Shown: positions 6,504 through 7,950 of the stretch, in pieces
Numbering within the stretch: the first letter of the stretch is position 1
Layout: the number at the start of each line of letters is the position of its first letter
DNA from: Thermoplasmata archaeon
GTDB taxonomy: Archaea; Thermoplasmatota; Thermoplasmata; RBG-16-68-12
Direction: 5' to 3'
NCBI GenBank assembly: GCA_013329855.1
Contig: DUJI01000112.1
Coordinates: 1-7,950 of the forward strand
DNA length: 7,950 bases
Notes under the pieces: generated by a model
The model's database searches: none
The model's input: the letters and a program-made list of their open reading frames with translations, nothing else
Told to the model about the DNA's origin: nothing
Program-made: the position numbers and the translations under genes

Positions 6504-7280
6504 GTGGCATCGGGAACGTCGGGATCGCTCCGGGAGGACAGCCGGCGGACCGTGTTCGGGTGGATCAAGACCCGCTTCCCCACGGTCCCCTGGTCCGATC
6601 TGACCCGCAAGGCGCTGGAGACGGACCAGCGTCAGATGCCGCGGAGCCATGCGGAGAAGTATGAGCTCAAGACGATCTGGTACTGGTACCCGCTCTACTG
6701 CTTGGGCGGGATCTCCTTCGTCGCGTTCATCATCCTCACGATCACGGGAATCATCCTCGGCTTCTTCTACGTCCCCAACGGCGCGTATTCGTACACGTCG
6801 ACGGGCGGGCTGACCAACGAGGCCTACCTGTCCATGAACCGGATCATGTACGACATCCCGTTCGGCTACATCATCCGCGGGATGCACCACTGGGCCGCGC
6901 ACATCATGATCGCGGCCGTCTTCCTCCACATGTGCCGGGTCTACTTCACGGGCGCGTACAAGAAGCCCCGGGAGCTGAACTGGATCATCGGCGTGGTCCT
7001 CCTGCTCCTCACGATCCTCTTCGGGTACTCGGGGTACCTCCTTCCCGCGAACGATCTGAGCGAGGGCGCCGTGAACATCGGGATCGAGATGACCCGCGCC
7101 TCGCCGGTCATCGGGGACCAGCTCGCCACGATGCTCTGGGGCAGCACGAGCACCCTGTCCGGCTATTACATCCTGCGCTGGTACTGGATTCACGTCTTCA
7201 TCTTGCCCTTCGTGGGCGTCGGCCTCATGATCGTCCACATGGCTCTCGTCTGGATCCAGGGGGTCGCCGAGCCGCACTGA
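6504..7280 (+). CDS. cytochrome b N-terminal half (cytochrome b6 type)
   Basis: A 258-residue integral membrane subunit carrying the two b haems of a Rieske/cytochrome b complex. After a soluble N-terminus come four helices: about 62-90, 120-146, 160-180 and 226-250. Haem ligand pairs are clear. In helix B, H128 (RGMHHW) and H142 (FLHMCR) are 14 apart. In helix D, H230 (WYWIHVF) and H245 (MIVHM) are 15 apart, the spacing of cytochrome b6. VYFTGAYKKPRELNW closely follows the b6 segment between helices B and C, and SPVIG matches the b6 CD loop. YCLGG (65-69) keeps the cysteine that in chloroplast b6 and Bacillus QcrB covalently holds the extra haem ci/cn. The b6 GYSLPWDQ segment is GYLLPAND here, so the aromatic is lost. 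The start at GTG 6504 was chosen for its ribosome-binding site; GTG 6495 is the alternative (261 residues). The C-terminal half follows 8 bases after the stop. Confidence 0.93.
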   Translation: MASGTSGSLREDSRRTVFGWIKTRFPTVPWSDLTRKALETDQRQMPRSHAEKYELKTIWYWYPLYCLGGISFVAFIILTITGIILGFFYVPNGAYSYTSTGGLTNEAYLSMNRIMYDIPFGYIIRGMHHWAAHIMIAAVFLHMCRVYFTGAYKKPRELNWIIGVVLLLLTILFGYSGYLLPANDLSEGAVNIGIEMTRASPVIGDQLATMLWGSTSTLSGYYILRWYWIHVFILPFVGVGLMIVHMALVWIQGVAEPH

Positions 7281-7284
7281 GGTG
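7279..7284 (+). promoter_or_regulatory. Shine-Dalgarno overlapping the cytochrome b stop codon
   Basis: The stop TGA (7278-7280) merges into GAGGTG, four bases before ATG 7289. It repeats the TGAGGTGGG arrangement of the preceding junction and fixes the start of the next gene. Confidence 0.65.
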
Positions 7285-7288
7285 GGTC

Positions 7289-7950
7289 ATGGAGATCGAG
7301 AAGGTCAAGGAGAAGCTGATGGAGGGCCGGCCGGGCTTCACCCGGCAGTACGGCCCCAGCCGTTCGGACCACCAGCCCGGGATCCCGTTCTTCCCCCAGG
7401 AGGTCACGCGGGACGTGGTCGTCACTTTTCTCCTGACCGCGATCATCTTCTTCCTGACGGCGGCCGTAGTGCCCTCCCTGGGCCCGCCGCGGGCGGAAAA
7501 CCTCTCCGAGCTCATCGTGCCGGACTGGTACCTCCTGTTCTCGTGGGGCTTCCTCAAGATCGGTGACCTGTTCCCCCAGTTCATCCTGGCCGCGGGCACG
7601 CCGCTGGAAACCCAGTTCAACGCGGCGTTCTGGGGCGACATCCTGAGCGGCATCCCAATCATCTTCCTCGTCGTCCTCCCGTTCATCGACCGCGGACGTG
7701 AAGCGCGCCCCGCGAAGTCTCCCTTCCGCTCCGCGTTCGGCGTGTCCTTCCTGTTCGTCTTCATCTTCTGCGCCTCCCTGTATGCCATCCGCGAGGTGAT
7801 CGAGCAACGGTGGCAGAGCCCCTCGGGCGCCTCGCTCTTCCCGGACGACACGCTGAAGTGGTTGTTCATCGTGCCGCCCCTGCTCGCGTTTTTCGCCACG
7901 TACGTCGCCCTGCGGCGCTTGGGGTTCGCGCCCATGCGGAAGTGGCTCGT
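7289..7950 (+). CDS. cytochrome b C-terminal half (subunit IV type), 3' end outside window
   Basis: The frame opens at ATG 7289 and runs off the right edge, giving 220 complete codons. PFFPQEVTRD (33-42) matches the entry to helix E of cytochrome b. The quinol-oxidation-site motif appears as P78-D-W-Y81 (7520-7531), the PDWY variant of PEWY, followed by the usual aromatic stretch (LLFSWGFLKI). Four hydrophobic helices can be seen, at about 42-64, 114-133, 146-170 and 188-211. Chloroplast subunit IV has three, so the fourth would match helix H of full-length cytochrome b. The subunit would complete the quinol-oxidation site together with the Rieske protein and the b6-like half. An electron acceptor such as a cytochrome c or blue-copper protein is not in the window and may be encoded further right. 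A C-terminal fusion beyond the edge cannot be excluded. Confidence 0.88.
   Translation, partial: MEIEKVKEKLMEGRPGFTRQYGPSRSDHQPGIPFFPQEVTRDVVVTFLLTAIIFFLTAAVVPSLGPPRAENLSELIVPDWYLLFSWGFLKIGDLFPQFILAAGTPLETQFNAAFWGDILSGIPIIFLVVLPFIDRGREARPAKSPFRSAFGVSFLFVFIFCASLYAIREVIEQRWQSPSGASLFPDDTLKWLFIVPPLLAFFATYVALRRLGFAPMRKWL

Noticed and set aside
1..7950. CRISPR arrays, insertion sequences, toxin-antitoxin or defence genes
   Set aside because: No direct-repeat series, transposase motifs or terminal inverted repeats were seen; all substantial frames have ordinary metabolic or respiratory assignments.

Overview
The window reads as high-GC archaeal chromosome. Three things point to archaea. A serine tRNA gene has no encoded CCA and carries a TTTATA box with a purine-rich BRE-like stretch about 28 bases upstream of its 5' end. 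A free-standing RAM (Lrp/AsnC effector) domain is present. Shine-Dalgarno sequences are of the GAGGTG type. The proteins are arginine-rich rather than strongly acidic, which argues against haloarchaea. A Thermoplasmatota-like or other GC-rich, respiring, uncultivated archaeon is my inference, not something the sequence proves.

Layout. Bases 1-366 (+) hold the 3' end of a DUF1684 gene. It converges on a minus-strand cluster across a short gap with two small inverted repeats. Read 5' to 3' on the minus strand, that cluster is tRNA-Ser(GCT), a divergent glutamate-1-semialdehyde-aminomutase-like class III aminotransferase, a GNAT acetyltransferase with two GNAT-like halves, and a 77-residue RAM protein. 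The aminotransferase and GNAT genes are 13 bases apart and surely co-transcribed. The RAM gene follows after 67 bases and probably belongs to the same unit.

Divergently, at 3298-5601 (+), lies a fused trehalose-6-phosphate synthase/phosphatase (OtsA-OtsB), which could make trehalose from UDP- or ADP-glucose and glucose-6-phosphate with one polypeptide. Its start is unclear: the best ribosome-binding site faces a non-AUG codon.

From 5702 to the right edge (+) is a respiratory operon: Rieske protein, cytochrome b N-terminal half (b6 type), and cytochrome b C-terminal half (subunit IV type, cut by the window edge). Together they would form the core of a quinol-oxidising Rieske/cytochrome b complex. 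Both internal junctions have the stop codon TGA fused into the next gene's Shine-Dalgarno (TGAGGTGGG).

The most interesting points are in this operon. The cytochrome b6-like subunit keeps the YCLGG cysteine that in b6f and Bacillus-type complexes binds the extra haem ci/cn. The C-terminal half has the PDWY quinol-site motif and appears to keep a fourth membrane helix. The Rieske protein has CTHLCC instead of CTHLGC and a long inter-box insert. The aminotransferase-GNAT-RAM cluster is the best candidate for an unassigned pathway. No mobile element, CRISPR array or defence system was seen.
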